Below are positions 25,020-34,610 of a DNA stretch of 64,000 nucleotides, piece by piece (the stretch's first letter is position 1; each line of letters begins with the position of its first letter). The position numbers and the translations under genes were made by a program. Source of the stretch: Serratia quinivorans (GTDB lineage Bacteria > Pseudomonadota > Gammaproteobacteria > Enterobacterales > Enterobacteriaceae); contig NZ_CAMKGL010000001.1 of NCBI RefSeq assembly GCF_946227985.1, positions 1,612,001 to 1,676,000 on the forward strand, written 5' to 3'. Under the pieces are notes generated by a model. It saw only the letters and a program-made list of their open reading frames with translations, was not told where the DNA came from and did not search any database.

Positions 25020-26243
25020 ATGACTTCTGAGACTCACTGCGACAGCCTGTGGTATGGGGCCGACATCGTCACCATGCGCGACGGCAAGTATCACACCCTT
25101 AGCAACGGCGCGATCGCCACGCGCGACGGCAAAATTGTCTGGCTGGGCGAATATGACGCGCTGCCGGCGACGCTTACCGCAGATGAAAGGGTGAAATTCG
25201 ACGGCGGCATCATCACGCCGGGCTTTGTCGACTGCCACACCCACCTGGTGTTCGGCGGCAACCGCAGCGCAGAGTTCGAACAGCGCCTGAACGGCGTGAG
25301 CTATGCCGAGATCGCCGCTCAAGGCGGCGGCATCATTTCCACGGTCAAGGCCACCCGCGATGCCGACGAAGAACGGCTGCTGGAACAGGCTCTGTTCCGG
25401 TTACGCCCTCTGCTGGCGGAAGGCGTGACCTGCGTGGAGATCAAATCCGGTTATGGACTGACGCCGGAAAGCGAACTGAAAATGCTGCGCGTGGCGCGGC
25501 GACTGGGCGAACTGCTGCCGGTAGAGGTGAAAACCACCTGCCTGGCGGCGCACGCACTGCCGCCGGAATATGCCAATCGGGCCGACGACTATATCGATTT
25601 GGTGTGCAACACCATCATTCCTCAGGCCGCAGCCGCCGGGCTGGCTGACGCGGTTGACGCCTTTTGTGAACATCTGGCGTTCTCGCCGGCACAGGTAGCG
25701 CGAGTGTTTGCCGCCGCAGAAGCCGCCGGACTGCCGGTAAAACTGCATGCCGAACAGCTTTCCGCGCTGGGAGGCAGCGAATTGGCGGCGCAGCACCATG
25801 CGCTTTCCGCCGATCATCTGGAATATGCCACCGAGCAGGATGCCCGGGCGATGGGCGACGCCGGTACCGTTGCGGTGCTGCTGCCGGGCGCTTACTACCT
25901 GCTGCGCGAAACCCAATGCCCACCGGTTGATTTATTCCGTAAACACAACGTGGCGATGGCGATTGCCAGCGACGCCAACCCAGGCACCTCTCCGGCACTG
26001 TCGCTGCGCCTGATGATCAACATGGCCTGCACACTGTTCCGCCTGACGCCTGAAGAAGCTTTGGCGGGCGTAACGACCCACGCGGCGAAAGCGCTGGGCC
26101 TGCAGGCGAGCCACGGCACGCTGGAAACCGGCAAGGTGGCCGACTTTATACACTGGCCGCTGTCGCGACCGGCTGAACTGGCTTATTGGTTGGGTGGACA
26201 ACTGCCCTGTACGGTGATTTTCCGAGGAGAAGTACGTCAATGA
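25020..26243 (+). CDS. hutI: Imidazolonepropionase
   Basis: This 407-residue amidohydrolase converts 4-imidazolone-5-propionate to N-formimidoyl-L-glutamate. The start is the ATG at 25020 after GGAGAAAAG; the open frame extends to 24963 across the HutC operator, so the extension is rejected. Metal and substrate motifs are [43 protein letters not shown] and [10 protein letters not shown]. It overlaps hutG by four bases. hutH and hutU, needed upstream in the pathway, are not in this window. Confidence 0.93.
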   Translation: MTSETHCDSLWYGADIVTMRDGKYHTLSNGAIATRDGKIVWLGEYDALPATLTADERVKFDGGIITPGFVDCHTHLVFGGNRSAEFEQRLNGVSYAEIAAQGGGIISTVKATRDADEERLLEQALFRLRPLLAEGVTCVEIKSGYGLTPESELKMLRVARRLGELLPVEVKTTCLAAHALPPEYANRADDYIDLVCNTIIPQAAAAGLADAVDAFCEHLAFSPAQVARVFAAAEAAGLPVKLHAEQLSALGGSELAAQHHALSADHLEYATEQDARAMGDAGTVAVLLPGAYYLLRETQCPPVDLFRKHNVAMAIASDANPGTSPALSLRLMINMACTLFRLTPEEALAGVTTHAAKALGLQASHGTLETGKVADFIHWPLSRPAELAYWLGGQLPCTVIFRGEVRQ

Positions 26244-27043
26244 CCATTCGCGATCCTTTTAATTTCCACGCCGGCAGCCTGCCGCTGCTGATCAGCATTC
26301 CCCACGCCGGAACCCGGCTCACTCCGGCGGTTGAGGCCGGTTTGACCGAGGAAGCTCGCCCCCTGCCCGACACCGACTGGCATATCCCGCAGTTATATGA
26401 CTTTGCCCGTGCGATGGGCGCCAGCGTGCTAGTCGGTAATTACTCGCGCTTTGTCATTGACCTGAACCGCCCGGCGGACGATAAGCCGCTGTATACCACC
26501 GCCACCACTGGCCTGTACCCGGACGTGCTGTTTGACGGCCGCCCGAGCTTTCTGCCGGGCAAGGCGCCTTCTGACCAGGAACGGGCCGGCTATCTGCAGC
26601 AGATCTGGCAGCCGTACCATCAGCAGTTGCAAGCCGAACTGGCGCGGTTAAAGGCTAAACACGGCTACGCGCTGCTGTTTGATGCGCACTCTATTGCCTC
26701 GGTGATCCCACGTTTATTCGACGGTAAACTGCCGGATCTCAATCTGGGTACCAACGGCGGCGAAAGCTGCGCCCCGGCGCTGAGCGACCGTCTGGTTGCC
26801 TGTTGTGAACAACAACAGCAGTTCACCCACGTGCTTAACGGCCGCTTCAAGGGCGGTTATATCACTCGCGCTTATGGCCAACCGCACCAGCAGCAGCATG
26901 CGATCCAACTGGAGTTGGCGCAGGTGAACTACATGTCCGAGCAGTATCCCTTTGCCTTTGATCCGCAGCGCGCGGCCTCCCTGCAACGCCTGCTGAAACA
27001 AATGATCGACAGCCTGCTTGCCTGGAACGACCCGCCGCGTTAA
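26240..27043 (+). CDS. hutG: N-formylglutamate amidohydrolase
   Basis: This 267-residue protein hydrolyses N-formyl-L-glutamate to formate and glutamate, the last Hut step after HutF. Family blocks include [39 protein letters not shown] and [36 protein letters not shown] follows. The start at 26240 is fixed by the ATGA overlap with the hutI stop. It belongs to the zinc hydrolase type found with HutF, not the arginase-like formimidoylglutamase. Confidence 0.92.
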   Translation: MTIRDPFNFHAGSLPLLISIPHAGTRLTPAVEAGLTEEARPLPDTDWHIPQLYDFARAMGASVLVGNYSRFVIDLNRPADDKPLYTTATTGLYPDVLFDGRPSFLPGKAPSDQERAGYLQQIWQPYHQQLQAELARLKAKHGYALLFDAHSIASVIPRLFDGKLPDLNLGTNGGESCAPALSDRLVACCEQQQQFTHVLNGRFKGGYITRAYGQPHQQQHAIQLELAQVNYMSEQYPFAFDPQRAASLQRLLKQMIDSLLAWNDPPR

Positions 27044-27313
27044 CCCTTTTCGACCCTGCTGCGGGGCCGCGTTATTGCCCCGCAGACACCACGCCCTCCG
27101 AACAGCAATTTTTTGTCGGCTGATTTTCTGGCACACGGCTACCGCCTCCCTGTCACCGTTTCGATTTGCGTACTGCATCGCAGTTTTGACCGAAAATCTG
27201 CCTATCTGGTCGGAACAGCGCACAAAACAGCGGCACAGGGATTTCGCGGTACGCGACAATCTGGCGAAAAGCCCGCTGAGGCACAAATCAGGAACTCACT
27301 CTGGAGGCGATGT

Positions 27314-28849
27314 ATGTCTGAAATCCCACTAAACTGGCGCGCCGCGCAGGCTGTCGCCGAGCGGCTGCTGGCTGACTGGCAGCACGGCGGCGAGCCCGGT
27401 GGCGCCATTACCCTGTTCAACGCCGCACAGATCCAGGCGTGCGCCAGCGCCGGTCTGGCCGATCTGGCACAAAACACGCCTTTTACCGCCGACAGCGTGG
27501 TGCGTTACGCGTCGGTGACCAAGCATATTTTTGCCGCGCTGGCGCTGAATGCCACCGACAACGCCCTGAGCCTGGATGACCGCCTTGGCGACTTGCTGCC
27601 TGAGCTACTGGTTCCGCTGGCGGACGTCACTGTCGGCCAGGCGCTCGACATGACCAGTGGGCTGCCTGACGTGCGTGAAACCCTCGGGCTGTTGGGCATC
27701 TCGGTACATACCCGCAGCGAAGCACAACCGGTGATGCAGTTCCTTCAGGGGCTTGGCGGGCTGAACTATCCGGCCGGCAGCGAAATAACCTATACCAATA
27801 CCGGCTACCGGTTGGTTGAGGCGGCGCTGCAAGCCAAGGGGTATGACTTTGACCAACTGGTGCAGCAACACATCGCCGAGCCGCTAAAAGTGCAGCTGCG
27901 GGCGCCAGAGAGCTGGTTTGACGTGGTGCCGGGGTTAACCCCCGGTTATTGGCGTTCAAAACAGGGTTGGCAACTGGCCAGTGCCGGCCTGCATCTCTCC
28001 GCCTCCGGCAGTCTGACCGGCAGCGCCAATGCCCTCACTCGCTGGTTGCAAACGCTTCTGGCCGATCAGGGGCCGGGGCGCGGCGTACTGGCGCAACTGA
28101 GCGCCCCGCGTCATCTCAATCAGGGCCAACTGAGCGCTTACGGATTGGGGCTGGCGCAAACCCCGCTCGGCAAACATCGTCTGCTGGGACACGGAGGTTC
28201 CCACGCCGGTTACAAAAGCTACTTCCTGCTGGCACCCGATCGGCAAGCCGGTGTTGCGCTGGTGGCTAACCGCGAGGACTGCGACAGTTTCGGTATGGCA
28301 TTGCAGGTGATGGCCGCCTTACTGGGCGAAACACTACCGCAACGCAGCAGCGCCATTCCCGATGGCATTTACACCACGGTGGCCGATCCCTACTGGCTGG
28401 AAGTGAAGGACGGCAATGTCGCCTATATGGGGAGTGATGAATCGCTGTATCAGGCCGATGACGGCTACGCGGTCTCGCTTTCCGCCCATATGCCAATGCG
28501 GCTGAAATGGACCGGTGAAGCGGTTGAGGGTGAAGTCTGCCACGTGGCGCGCCGTTTCCTGCCGGTAACGACCAACCGCGAGTGTCTGAAACACGTGCAG
28601 GGTTTGTGGTATCACCCGCAATACCGCACCGCCTTTGAAATTTGCGGTGACCAGGTACACATCGGCGTGGGCCCCGCAGCGCAGTACGGCACTATCAGCT
28701 CTCTGGGTCAGGGCCGCATGTTGGTCGAAAGCAGTGACGGCCCGTGGCAGAAACGTTTTTGCCTGTACTTTCGTGGTTACAGCGTGGACTTGATCGCCAA
28801 TCGCAGCCGGGTGCTGACCTTTCAGCGTAGCGGTGCCGGTGGCGATTAA
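27314..28849 (+). CDS. S12-family serine hydrolase, D-aminopeptidase-like
   Basis: This 511-residue protein is read from the ATG at 27314 (GGAGG 6 bases before); the upstream frame to 27113 has no ribosome site. The N-terminal penicillin-binding/beta-lactamase fold has Ser67-Val-Thr-Lys70, Tyr160-Thr-Asn162 and HGGSHAGYK. The remaining 170 residues form C-terminal beta domains, as in the D-aminopeptidase (DAP) of Ochrobactrum anthropi, whose length and motif positions are close. It would remove D-residues from peptide N-termini. There is no signal peptide, so it is cytoplasmic. An esterase or beta-lactamase-like activity is possible. It lies 270 bp after hutG, a gap in which I see no other gene. 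Confidence 0.75.
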   Translation: MSEIPLNWRAAQAVAERLLADWQHGGEPGGAITLFNAAQIQACASAGLADLAQNTPFTADSVVRYASVTKHIFAALALNATDNALSLDDRLGDLLPELLVPLADVTVGQALDMTSGLPDVRETLGLLGISVHTRSEAQPVMQFLQGLGGLNYPAGSEITYTNTGYRLVEAALQAKGYDFDQLVQQHIAEPLKVQLRAPESWFDVVPGLTPGYWRSKQGWQLASAGLHLSASGSLTGSANALTRWLQTLLADQGPGRGVLAQLSAPRHLNQGQLSAYGLGLAQTPLGKHRLLGHGGSHAGYKSYFLLAPDRQAGVALVANREDCDSFGMALQVMAALLGETLPQRSSAIPDGIYTTVADPYWLEVKDGNVAYMGSDESLYQADDGYAVSLSAHMPMRLKWTGEAVEGEVCHVARRFLPVTTNRECLKHVQGLWYHPQYRTAFEICGDQVHIGVGPAAQYGTISSLGQGRMLVESSDGPWQKRFCLYFRGYSVDLIANRSRVLTFQRSGAGGD

Positions 28850-28858
28850 TCCTGCTGA

Positions 28859-29389
28859 TCACCCCGGTTTGCGGGCCCGAACGGCCAGTAAGGCGGTAAA
28901 CAGCCGCTGCTTGTCGGCCTCACTGAGGTTAGTCTGCGTTAGAGCATGGATGAAACTGTTACGGGCAGTTTCGGTCAGCGGGCCGGCTTTCAACTGCTGC
29001 GCCAGCCGCTGTAAAATGCGGCTGCTGAGTTCGGCAATCTGCGGCCGCACGCTATCCAGCGGGCGCGGCTGCCAGTCACTTTCCGGTTGTGCCAGCCAGT
29101 CTGCGCGGAAACGGTACTGAATTGCCTTGGCGGCATCCATTTGCGCCAGGATAAACGGCCGTACCGTGAGCGGATCCAATCCCAGGCGATTTGCCTCTGC
29201 TTGCGCGCCAGCCAGCACTTTAGACTCCTGCGCCAAGTCCTCGATCGGCAGATGCTGTTGTGCCTTGTAACCGGCAACGTCTTTCATATAAGCCAGCCGC
29301 TGATTAACCAGTTCGCCGAGCGCTGCACCACCGTCCGCCAGCGCGGAAAAGCTGACCAGGCAGCAGGCAATCAATAACGTCCTGAACAT
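28859..29389 (-). CDS. Secreted chorismate mutase (AroQ gamma type)
   Basis: This 176-residue protein is read from MFRTLLIACC, after AAGGGA. Residues 1-18 are a signal peptide ending SALA, so it acts in the periplasm or outside. The all-helical body has the AroQ pattern, with Arg near the start of helix 1 (NQRLAYMKDVAGYK), then DPLTVRPFILAQMDAAKAIQ and a long C-terminal helical region. It converts chorismate to prephenate. Exported chorismate mutases are known in several Gram-negative and mycobacterial species, and their role outside the cytoplasm is unclear. It is alone, convergent with the S12 hydrolase. Confidence 0.85.
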   Translation of the reverse strand: MFRTLLIACCLVSFSALADGGAALGELVNQRLAYMKDVAGYKAQQHLPIEDLAQESKVLAGAQAEANRLGLDPLTVRPFILAQMDAAKAIQYRFRADWLAQPESDWQPRPLDSVRPQIAELSSRILQRLAQQLKAGPLTETARNSFIHALTQTNLSEADKQRLFTALLAVRARKPG

Positions 29390-29461
29390 GACAATTCCCT
29401 TATCTTCTCGAAAATAACCTGGAAAAGAGTTCACCACGTTCCCCCTGCTTCAGGCAAATAA

Positions 29462-29490
29462 AAAGCCTCGCCGAAGCGAGGCTTTAAAAC
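29462..29490 (-). terminator. Terminator after the CigR-like gene
   Basis: A perfect stem AAGCCTCGC / GCGAGGCTT with a CGAA tetraloop is followed on the minus strand by a T-rich run (TTTTTATT). It lies 13 bp past the CigR-like stop and separates it from the chorismate mutase gene. Confidence 0.85.
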
Positions 29491-29502
29491 GGAAAGCGTA
29501 AC

Positions 29503-29937
29503 TTAGTTAAATACGCCGTTGATCACCGAGGCCACCAGGGCAGTACTCAGTGCTACCAGCACCAAATCGTCACCGGCAATACGCCATTCATAGCCCGGAT
29601 AGTAAGGCAGCTCGTGCAACATGGGCGATGGCACCATTTTCTTGGCGATGCCCGGAGGCAACGGCTTGCCGCGCGCCAGATTTTTTGCAATCCCCGGCGG
29701 CAAAGAGCGGTAGCCGGTCAAACCATAGTTTCGCGCCAGTGAACGTGCACGATCGCGGGAAATGCTGACGGAAACCAGCCCCTGGTCGTTCTCGTTGCCC
29801 TTGGCTTTATTACCCTGATTACCGTTGTGGCCATGACCGTTACCGTTGCCTCCTTTATCGGCCCAAACCGGGGCGGATGACAGGCCCAACGAAGCAATCA
29901 GCGCCAGCACTGTAAGAGTAGTACGACGTTTGTTCAT
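29503..29937 (-). CDS. CigR/RcnB-like secreted protein
   Basis: This 144-residue protein has a signal peptide (cleaved after VWA, about residue 26), then a low-complexity Gly/Asn/His stretch (about 27-53). A conserved part with two copies of an LPPGIAK motif separated by about 13 residues follows. A final hydrophobic segment (LVLVALSTALVASVINGVF) suggests membrane association. This layout matches the CigR (anti-virulence) and RcnB-type families of enterobacteria. The molecular function is not known to me. The gene stands alone with its own terminator. Confidence 0.7.
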   Translation of the reverse strand: MNKRRTTLTVLALIASLGLSSAPVWADKGGNGNGHGHNGNQGNKAKGNENDQGLVSVSISRDRARSLARNYGLTGYRSLPPGIAKNLARGKPLPPGIAKKMVPSPMLHELPYYPGYEWRIAGDDLVLVALSTALVASVINGVFN

Positions 29938-30152
29938 AATGTCACTTCCTGCACGGGTTATTGCGTCACTATAAGCCTAATTTCCCCTATAAAGCATACG
30001 GAAAGCTCTGAGAGTGTGATCCCATTTAGAGACCTTTGGCAGGTAATGTTACGAAAGATTATTCCAGCGCAAAACAATTCGATAAAACCGAATTTTAAAC
30101 CGAAATTTTTCTTGCAGCGAAATAGGCCTTGCCGTAGTTTGGCAGTGTCACA

Positions 30153-30296
30153 AAAAAGAGTTAGCTTGCTCTTTTTCGTCGCACCTCAAATCATTTATTA
30201 TCATCCAGAATGATAATTCGGACGATTTCCCGCCACTCAGTGCGGGATTCTTTTTACCAATAATTAGACATCAGATGCACCGATACGGTGCTTTTT
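30153..30296 (+). ncRNA. Hairpin-rich stretch, candidate small RNA or attenuated leader
   Basis: Four stem-loops occur in 145 bases: AAAAAGAG / CTCTTTTT (30153-30176), ATTATCAT / ATGATAAT (around 30197-30217), CCCGC / GCGGG with a T-run (30230-30255), and GCACCG / CGGTGC with TTTTT (30277-30296). Two or three have the form of plus-strand intrinsic terminators. No plus-strand gene ends here: the nearest upstream gene, CigR-like, is on the other strand. Something short must be transcribed and terminated here, either a small RNA or the leader of the small gene at 30397. The rest of 29938-30396 shows no convincing ORF. Confidence 0.4.
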
Positions 30297-30396
30297 GTTG
30301 AGATTTGGTTGCCAATACTTTAAATTCAGCGTCTGAGAAACCTTAACCTCCCGCGGTGGCCAGTTGGCAACGGGTGGGCGTTCAGGAGCAAAAGAC

Positions 30397-30576
30397 ATGC
30401 AAATGACCCTCATGGAATACATCACGCAGCACTTTAATGGCGATCTTCACCGCTACGCGCAATCCGAAGGCGTGAGCCGTGAACAAATCATCAGTTGGAT
30501 TGATAATGAATGCCACGTAATCAAAGGACGATTATTTATGCCGGTGCGACATTTACCCGCTGAACAAGTGCAGTGA
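30397..30576 (+). CDS. Small conserved-looking protein, possible HTH
   Basis: This 59-residue protein has AGGAG about 8 bases before its ATG. The sequence (YITQHFNGDLHRYAQSEGVS, then REQIISWIDNE) is compatible with a short Cro-like helix-turn-helix, but I do not recognise the family. It lies between a stack of upstream terminators and its own terminator at 30587-30610. This suggests that its transcript is controlled by attenuation. An alternative start is the ATG at 30403. Confidence 0.5.
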   Translation: MQMTLMEYITQHFNGDLHRYAQSEGVSREQIISWIDNECHVIKGRLFMPVRHLPAEQVQ

Positions 30577-30589
30577 TGACGAAAAAAAA

Positions 30590-30612
30590 TCCCGCCAAAG
30601 CGGGGTTTTCTG
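30590..30612. terminator. Bidirectional terminator between the small gene and tsx
   Basis: The stem CCCGC / GCGGG with a short AAA-rich loop is flanked by a long A-run on the left and TTTTCTGTTT on the right. It can serve the small plus-strand gene and the convergent tsx gene. Confidence 0.75.
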
Positions 30613-30631
30613 TTTCTGATACCACGGAAAA

Positions 30632-31513
30632 TCAGAAGTTATAACCGGCAACCAGATAGTAACCCCAGCCGGTAGATTTGATTGGACCCTGCGGGGTACC
30701 AATATCTGCCCCATCCTGCCATTGGCCACCGTTATGGAAATAACGAGCCACGAAGGAGTAGTGCCAGTGATCGTAGTTCAGCGCCAGAATATGGCTGGAA
30801 GCGATCGAGTTGCTGGTGCGGACCTGTTTGCCAGTGCCGTCGGTCCAGTTGCTGTCTTTGCCCAGATCGGAACCAAAGTCAAAGTTGGTAAAGCCGATGT
30901 AACTCAGATTGCCGCCCCACAGTTGGGTCAGCGGCACAAAGTATTTCACCTTGAAGCGGTAACCATCCCAGCTGTTTTCGTTGGCAGCCTGGTAGTTTTC
31001 CCACTGGTATTTGGCATAGATGTTCATCGACAGGCTCATTGGCAAGCCGGTCTCGATATCGGTGCCCAGACCCATGTACCAGGTGTTCTGACGGCCGTCG
31101 GTGTCGTGGCCCAGGTCATAGATGTAGTTGTTGGCGAAGTACCATTCTTTGAATGGACCAAAGCTCAGATCGGTACCGGTCAGTTTGTCGATAGAGAAAC
31201 GAGGTTCGATCTCCATAAACATCGGTGAGCCCTTGTCCCAGATGCCGCGGTCCGGGGTGTTGCCAACGCCGAAGAATTTAGGCACATCGACGTAGCCATA
31301 GAAATCAAACCAATCTTTTTTAGCGAAGGCTTCGTACTCCAGGTAAACATCGTTGTTCAACTGAGGTCCGAAACGTGTGTGGTAGCTACCCACCACGTTA
31401 ACGCTCTGGTGCCACCAATCCGAGACGTATTGGCTGTCTTTGCTATCAGCCATTGATGATGCACTGTAAGACGCTGCGAGCAGGATACCTGCTGCGAGAG
31501 CTATTTTTTTCAT
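30632..31513 (-). CDS. tsx: Nucleoside-specific outer-membrane channel
   Basis: This 293-residue protein has a signal peptide (cleaved after SMA, residue 22) and a beta-barrel body ending in the aromatic residue Phe ([10 protein letters not shown]), as outer-membrane proteins do. It matches Tsx throughout, including [34 protein letters not shown] and [20 protein letters not shown]. Tsx lets nucleosides and deoxynucleosides across the outer membrane and serves as receptor for phages and colicin K in E. coli. The upstream region holds a CRP-like site, fitting the CRP/CytR control known for tsx. Confidence 0.95.
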   Translation of the reverse strand: MKKIALAAGILLAASYSASSMADSKDSQYVSDWWHQSVNVVGSYHTRFGPQLNNDVYLEYEAFAKKDWFDFYGYVDVPKFFGVGNTPDRGIWDKGSPMFMEIEPRFSIDKLTGTDLSFGPFKEWYFANNYIYDLGHDTDGRQNTWYMGLGTDIETGLPMSLSMNIYAKYQWENYQAANENSWDGYRFKVKYFVPLTQLWGGNLSYIGFTNFDFGSDLGKDSNWTDGTGKQVRTSNSIASSHILALNYDHWHYSFVARYFHNGGQWQDGADIGTPQGPIKSTGWGYYLVAGYNF

Positions 31514-31909
31514 TTTATTACCACATGCTTAAAGGGCCATTTCCTGCCCGTTAGAAAAGATGACAATGAGTCTGACGACACCTGGCGTTGCCTCCGCTTA
31601 CAAACTTCTTTGGCGACGCGCGCATTATAGAAATCACCGGGTGTAAGAATCTGTGATCCAGTTATGCATTTCGCGAATAGGTAATCGATTGCGTTCACAT
31701 TTGTCAAATTATGTTTCATGAAAATTCACGATCGCTGTGATTTTTATCATGCACGGTGATTTTTAAAGCAGTTTCTGTGCCAATTGTGCTCAGCACAAAA
31801 AAGTTACCGGGTCTGTCGTAGAAATGAAAAAGCCGGTGTTTTTAGCACCGGCTTTTCTTGGGAATACTGCTGAGGAAAACGGAGGATACGGCGGAACACT
31901 TGCCAGGAT
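31514..31909. promoter_or_regulatory. tsx upstream region
   Basis: This 396-bp gap holds no convincing gene. TGTGATTTTTATCATG at 31736-31751 matches a CRP site at 8 of 10 defined positions and lies about 225 bp before tsx, within AT-rich DNA typical of the tsx promoters. A hairpin AGCCGGTG / CACCGGCT at 31831-31853, with T-runs on both sides, terminates the minus-strand gene at 31910-32182. Confidence 0.55.
31828..31857 (-). terminator. Terminator of the 90-residue hypothetical gene
   Basis: The stem AAAAGCCGGTG / CACCGGCTTTT is perfect, with a 7-base A/T loop. It reads as a terminator on both strands and lies 53 bp beyond the stop of the minus-strand hypothetical gene. Confidence 0.85.
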
Positions 31910-32182
31910 TCAGCTAATTGAAGGTATCGCTTTGGCGATATTTTCCTTACGGAACACCACCTCTTGCCCCGGCTGGATCTCCCACTCCTTGGGCGGGATA
32001 TCCACCTTCGGCGCGGCGGCGATCACCGAACCATAAATCAGCTTGTCTTCCCGGCGCAGAATGCTGACATCAAGCTGATATTCATGGCGCAGATTGGCAG
32101 TAGTCAGGCGCACGGTATCACCACGCATATAACTTCCACCGTCAATCTCTGGCTGTTGAATGAATTGGATATCGTCTCTCAT
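31910..32182 (-). CDS. Hypothetical protein, 90 residues
   Basis: AAGGAA lies ahead of the ATG. The sequence is soluble and beta-rich in appearance, with no signal peptide and no Cys. I do not recognise a family. RGDTVRLTTANLRHEYQLDV and IPPKEWEIQPGQEVVFRKEN suggest a compact beta-barrel-like domain. It has its own terminator and lies between tsx and yddG without evident operon partners. Codon use looks like that of its neighbours. Confidence 0.65.
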   Translation of the reverse strand: MRDDIQFIQQPEIDGGSYMRGDTVRLTTANLRHEYQLDVSILRREDKLIYGSVIAAAPKVDIPPKEWEIQPGQEVVFRKENIAKAIPSIS

Positions 32183-32254
32183 TGTTATGTTCCTTCATGT
32201 TTGTCTGCTAGTTAGATTCTAGTTCAACATTGGGCAACCGGCGGATCATTTCCG

Positions 32255-33148
32255 TTAGTTTCCTCGGGTTGCACGCCAACAAATTAACGATCCCAGAGTC
32301 ACCATTAGCACGCCCTGCCAGAAACTTGCGGTCAGTGCGGTATTCAATACCAGTGCGGCAAACACTGCCGACAGCACCGGGGTAAAATAAGACACCGTCG
32401 CCAATAGCGTCATATTGCCGTGCAAAATACCCACATTCCATGCCGCGTACCCCGCGCCCATCGCCATGCCGGCACAGAGTAACGTCAGGGTCACCGGCAG
32501 GGTGAACTGCATGCCGCTTTCGTGGCTAAAGGCGTATTTCACCCACAGCGCAACGGCGGTCAGGGTAATAAACAGCACTACGCCGTTATGGCCCTGGGCA
32601 ATTTTCTTGGTCAGATTGCAATATAACGCCCAAATTATCGCGCCACCGAAGGCCAGCGAATAACTCAATGGATTGCTGCGCACGTTTGCCAGCATTTGCG
32701 CCGGCGACCAACCGCCCTCGCCGCTCATGATCCAACCGATACCGAACAATGACAGTAATAGTCCGGGCAACAGCCACCATTTGGCCTTTTGTCCGTTAAA
32801 CACCAGCGCCATCAGTACGGTGAAACAGGGCCAGAGGTAGTTGATCATCCCTACTTCGATGGCCTGCAGGCGGGTGTTGGCATAGCCCAGCGACAGCGAC
32901 AGACAGATCTCATAGCTGACAAACAGCAGACTGCCGAGGATCAGATAGGCACGCGGAAACTGACGAAGGTTTGGCAGGCGCAGCGCTAACAGCAAAAAAA
33001 CCGCGCTGACGCTGTAGATCATCGCAGCACCGCCAATGGGCCCCAACCCTTCGCTGACGCTGCGGATCAGGCCAACCACGCTGCTCCACAGCAGGATTGC
33101 CAGCAGACCGAGCAAAGTGGCTTTATACGAAACGGGGAGTGAAGGCAT
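32255..33148 (-). CDS. yddG: Aromatic amino acid exporter, DMT family
   Basis: This 297-residue protein has ten membrane helices in two EamA-type halves. Sequence features agree with YddG: ATLLGLLAILLWSSVVGLIR at the first helix, YEICLSLSLGYANTRLQAIE and VGMINYLWPCFTVLMALVF. AYAAWNVGILHGNMTLLATVS-like residues lie in the second half. YddG exports phenylalanine, tyrosine, tryptophan and some toxic compounds from the cytoplasm. It is monocistronic and its 3' end lies 72 bp from the hypothetical gene. Confidence 0.88.
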   Translation of the reverse strand: MPSLPVSYKATLLGLLAILLWSSVVGLIRSVSEGLGPIGGAAMIYSVSAVFLLLALRLPNLRQFPRAYLILGSLLFVSYEICLSLSLGYANTRLQAIEVGMINYLWPCFTVLMALVFNGQKAKWWLLPGLLLSLFGIGWIMSGEGGWSPAQMLANVRSNPLSYSLAFGGAIIWALYCNLTKKIAQGHNGVVLFITLTAVALWVKYAFSHESGMQFTLPVTLTLLCAGMAMGAGYAAWNVGILHGNMTLLATVSYFTPVLSAVFAALVLNTALTASFWQGVLMVTLGSLICWRATRGN

Positions 33149-33239
33149 GGCGGTGATCCAATCGGTTATTTTTTATCGGTATTTTCACTCTACTGCCCGA
33201 AAGGATAAAAAGAAAGGCGGGCCCCCCCGCCTGACTCAG

Positions 33240-34610
33240 TTATTGCTGAGGTTGCCGTTCCAGCTGCGGTGGCGGCTGGCGGAAACGCCGGGTGAGATAC
33301 GCCAGGTAACCAAAGCCCATAACCGCCCAGATCAATCCCATGGTCAGCGAGCTTTTTTCCAGGTTTAGCCACAACACGCCGACCGTTAACGCCCCGACCA
33401 AGGGCAGGAACAGATAGTTGAAGCGATCCTTCCAGCTCTTATTCCGCCCCTCGCGAATATAGAAATGACTGATCACCGACAGGTTAACGAAGGTAAAGGC
33501 CACCAGCGCACCGAAGTTGATCAATGCGGTCGCCGTGACCAGGTCAAAAGACAACGCGGACAGTGCGACCAACCCTACCAGCAGCACGTTGAGTGAAGGC
33601 GTGCGCCATTTCGGGTGGATATAGCCAAAATATTTTTCCGGAAATACGTTATCGCGGCCCATCACATACAACAGCCGCGAAACGCTGGCATGCGACGCCA
33701 GGCCCGAGGCCAGAGTGTTGATAAAGGTGACACACAGGAAAATCGACTGGAACAGCTTGCCGCCCACGTACAGCGCAATTTCCGGCAGTGCCGCATCCGG
33801 CTGATGGAAACGCTGAATGGACGGGAAAAACAGTTGGATAAAGAATGACACGCTGATGAAGATCACCCCGCCATACAGCGCAGTCAGGAAGATAGCGCGC
33901 GGGATCACCCGGGCGGCATCGGGCGTTTCTTCACACAGCGTGGTTACCGCATCAAAGCCGAGGAACGAGAAACACAAAATGGTCGCACCGGTGATAATCG
34001 GCAGTAGATGCGCATTTTCGCTGACGAAGGGTTGCAGGCTCCACACCGTCCCCAGCCCTTCACCGTTATGCAGGCCGCGCACCACCAGGAAGATAAACAC
34101 CACAATGATCGCCACCTGGGCCAGTACGAACAGGGTATTGAAGTTGGCCACCAGATTGACGCTTTTCAGGTTGATGGCGGTAATGATAATCACAAAGCCC
34201 ACGACCCATATCCACGGCGGCACTTCAGGGAACAACGCCGTCAGGTAAATCTTCGCCAACAGGGTATTGATCATCGGCAGGAACAGATAGTCGAGCAACG
34301 AAGACCAACCCACCAAAAAACCGACGTGCGGATTAATGGCCTTCTGCGCATAGGTGTAGGCTGAACCGGCGGTAGGGAACTGGCGCACCAGTTTGCCGTA
34401 GCTGATGGCGGTAAACAGCACGCCGGCCAGCGCCAGTATATAGGAGGCCGGTACGTGGCCGTCGGTGAGTCCGGAAACAATCCCAAAGGTGTCGAACACC
34501 GTCATTGGCGTCAGATAGGCCAGCCCCATCATCACCACCTGCCACAGCTTCAGGCTTTTACGCAGTTGCGGCTTGGCCGCCTCATTGACGTCAGTCACAT
34601 TAGTCGTCAT
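33240..34610 (-). CDS. puuP: Putrescine importer, APC family
   Basis: This 456-residue, twelve-helix permease is read from [12 protein letters not shown], after GGAAGAG; an open frame to 34655 lacks a ribosome site. APC marks are [40 protein letters not shown] and [20 protein letters not shown]. It imports putrescine with protons for the Puu pathway. It lies downstream of puuA on the same strand, the order seen in E. coli. Its start overlaps a short possible reading frame. Confidence 0.9.
   Translation of the reverse strand: MTTNVTDVNEAAKPQLRKSLKLWQVVMMGLAYLTPMTVFDTFGIVSGLTDGHVPASYILALAGVLFTAISYGKLVRQFPTAGSAYTYAQKAINPHVGFLVGWSSLLDYLFLPMINTLLAKIYLTALFPEVPPWIWVVGFVIIITAINLKSVNLVANFNTLFVLAQVAIIVVFIFLVVRGLHNGEGLGTVWSLQPFVSENAHLLPIITGATILCFSFLGFDAVTTLCEETPDAARVIPRAIFLTALYGGVIFISVSFFIQLFFPSIQRFHQPDAALPEIALYVGGKLFQSIFLCVTFINTLASGLASHASVSRLLYVMGRDNVFPEKYFGYIHPKWRTPSLNVLLVGLVALSALSFDLVTATALINFGALVAFTFVNLSVISHFYIREGRNKSWKDRFNYLFLPLVGALTVGVLWLNLEKSSLTMGLIWAVMGFGYLAYLTRRFRQPPPQLERQPQQ

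Noticed and set aside
30016-30213. A 65-codon plus-strand frame upstream of the hairpin stack
   Set aside because: It has no ribosome site, unusual composition and runs through two hairpins, so it is probably not translated.
31510-31719. A minus-strand frame overlapping the tsx start
   Set aside because: It covers the tsx promoter and leader, has no ribosome site and resembles no protein.
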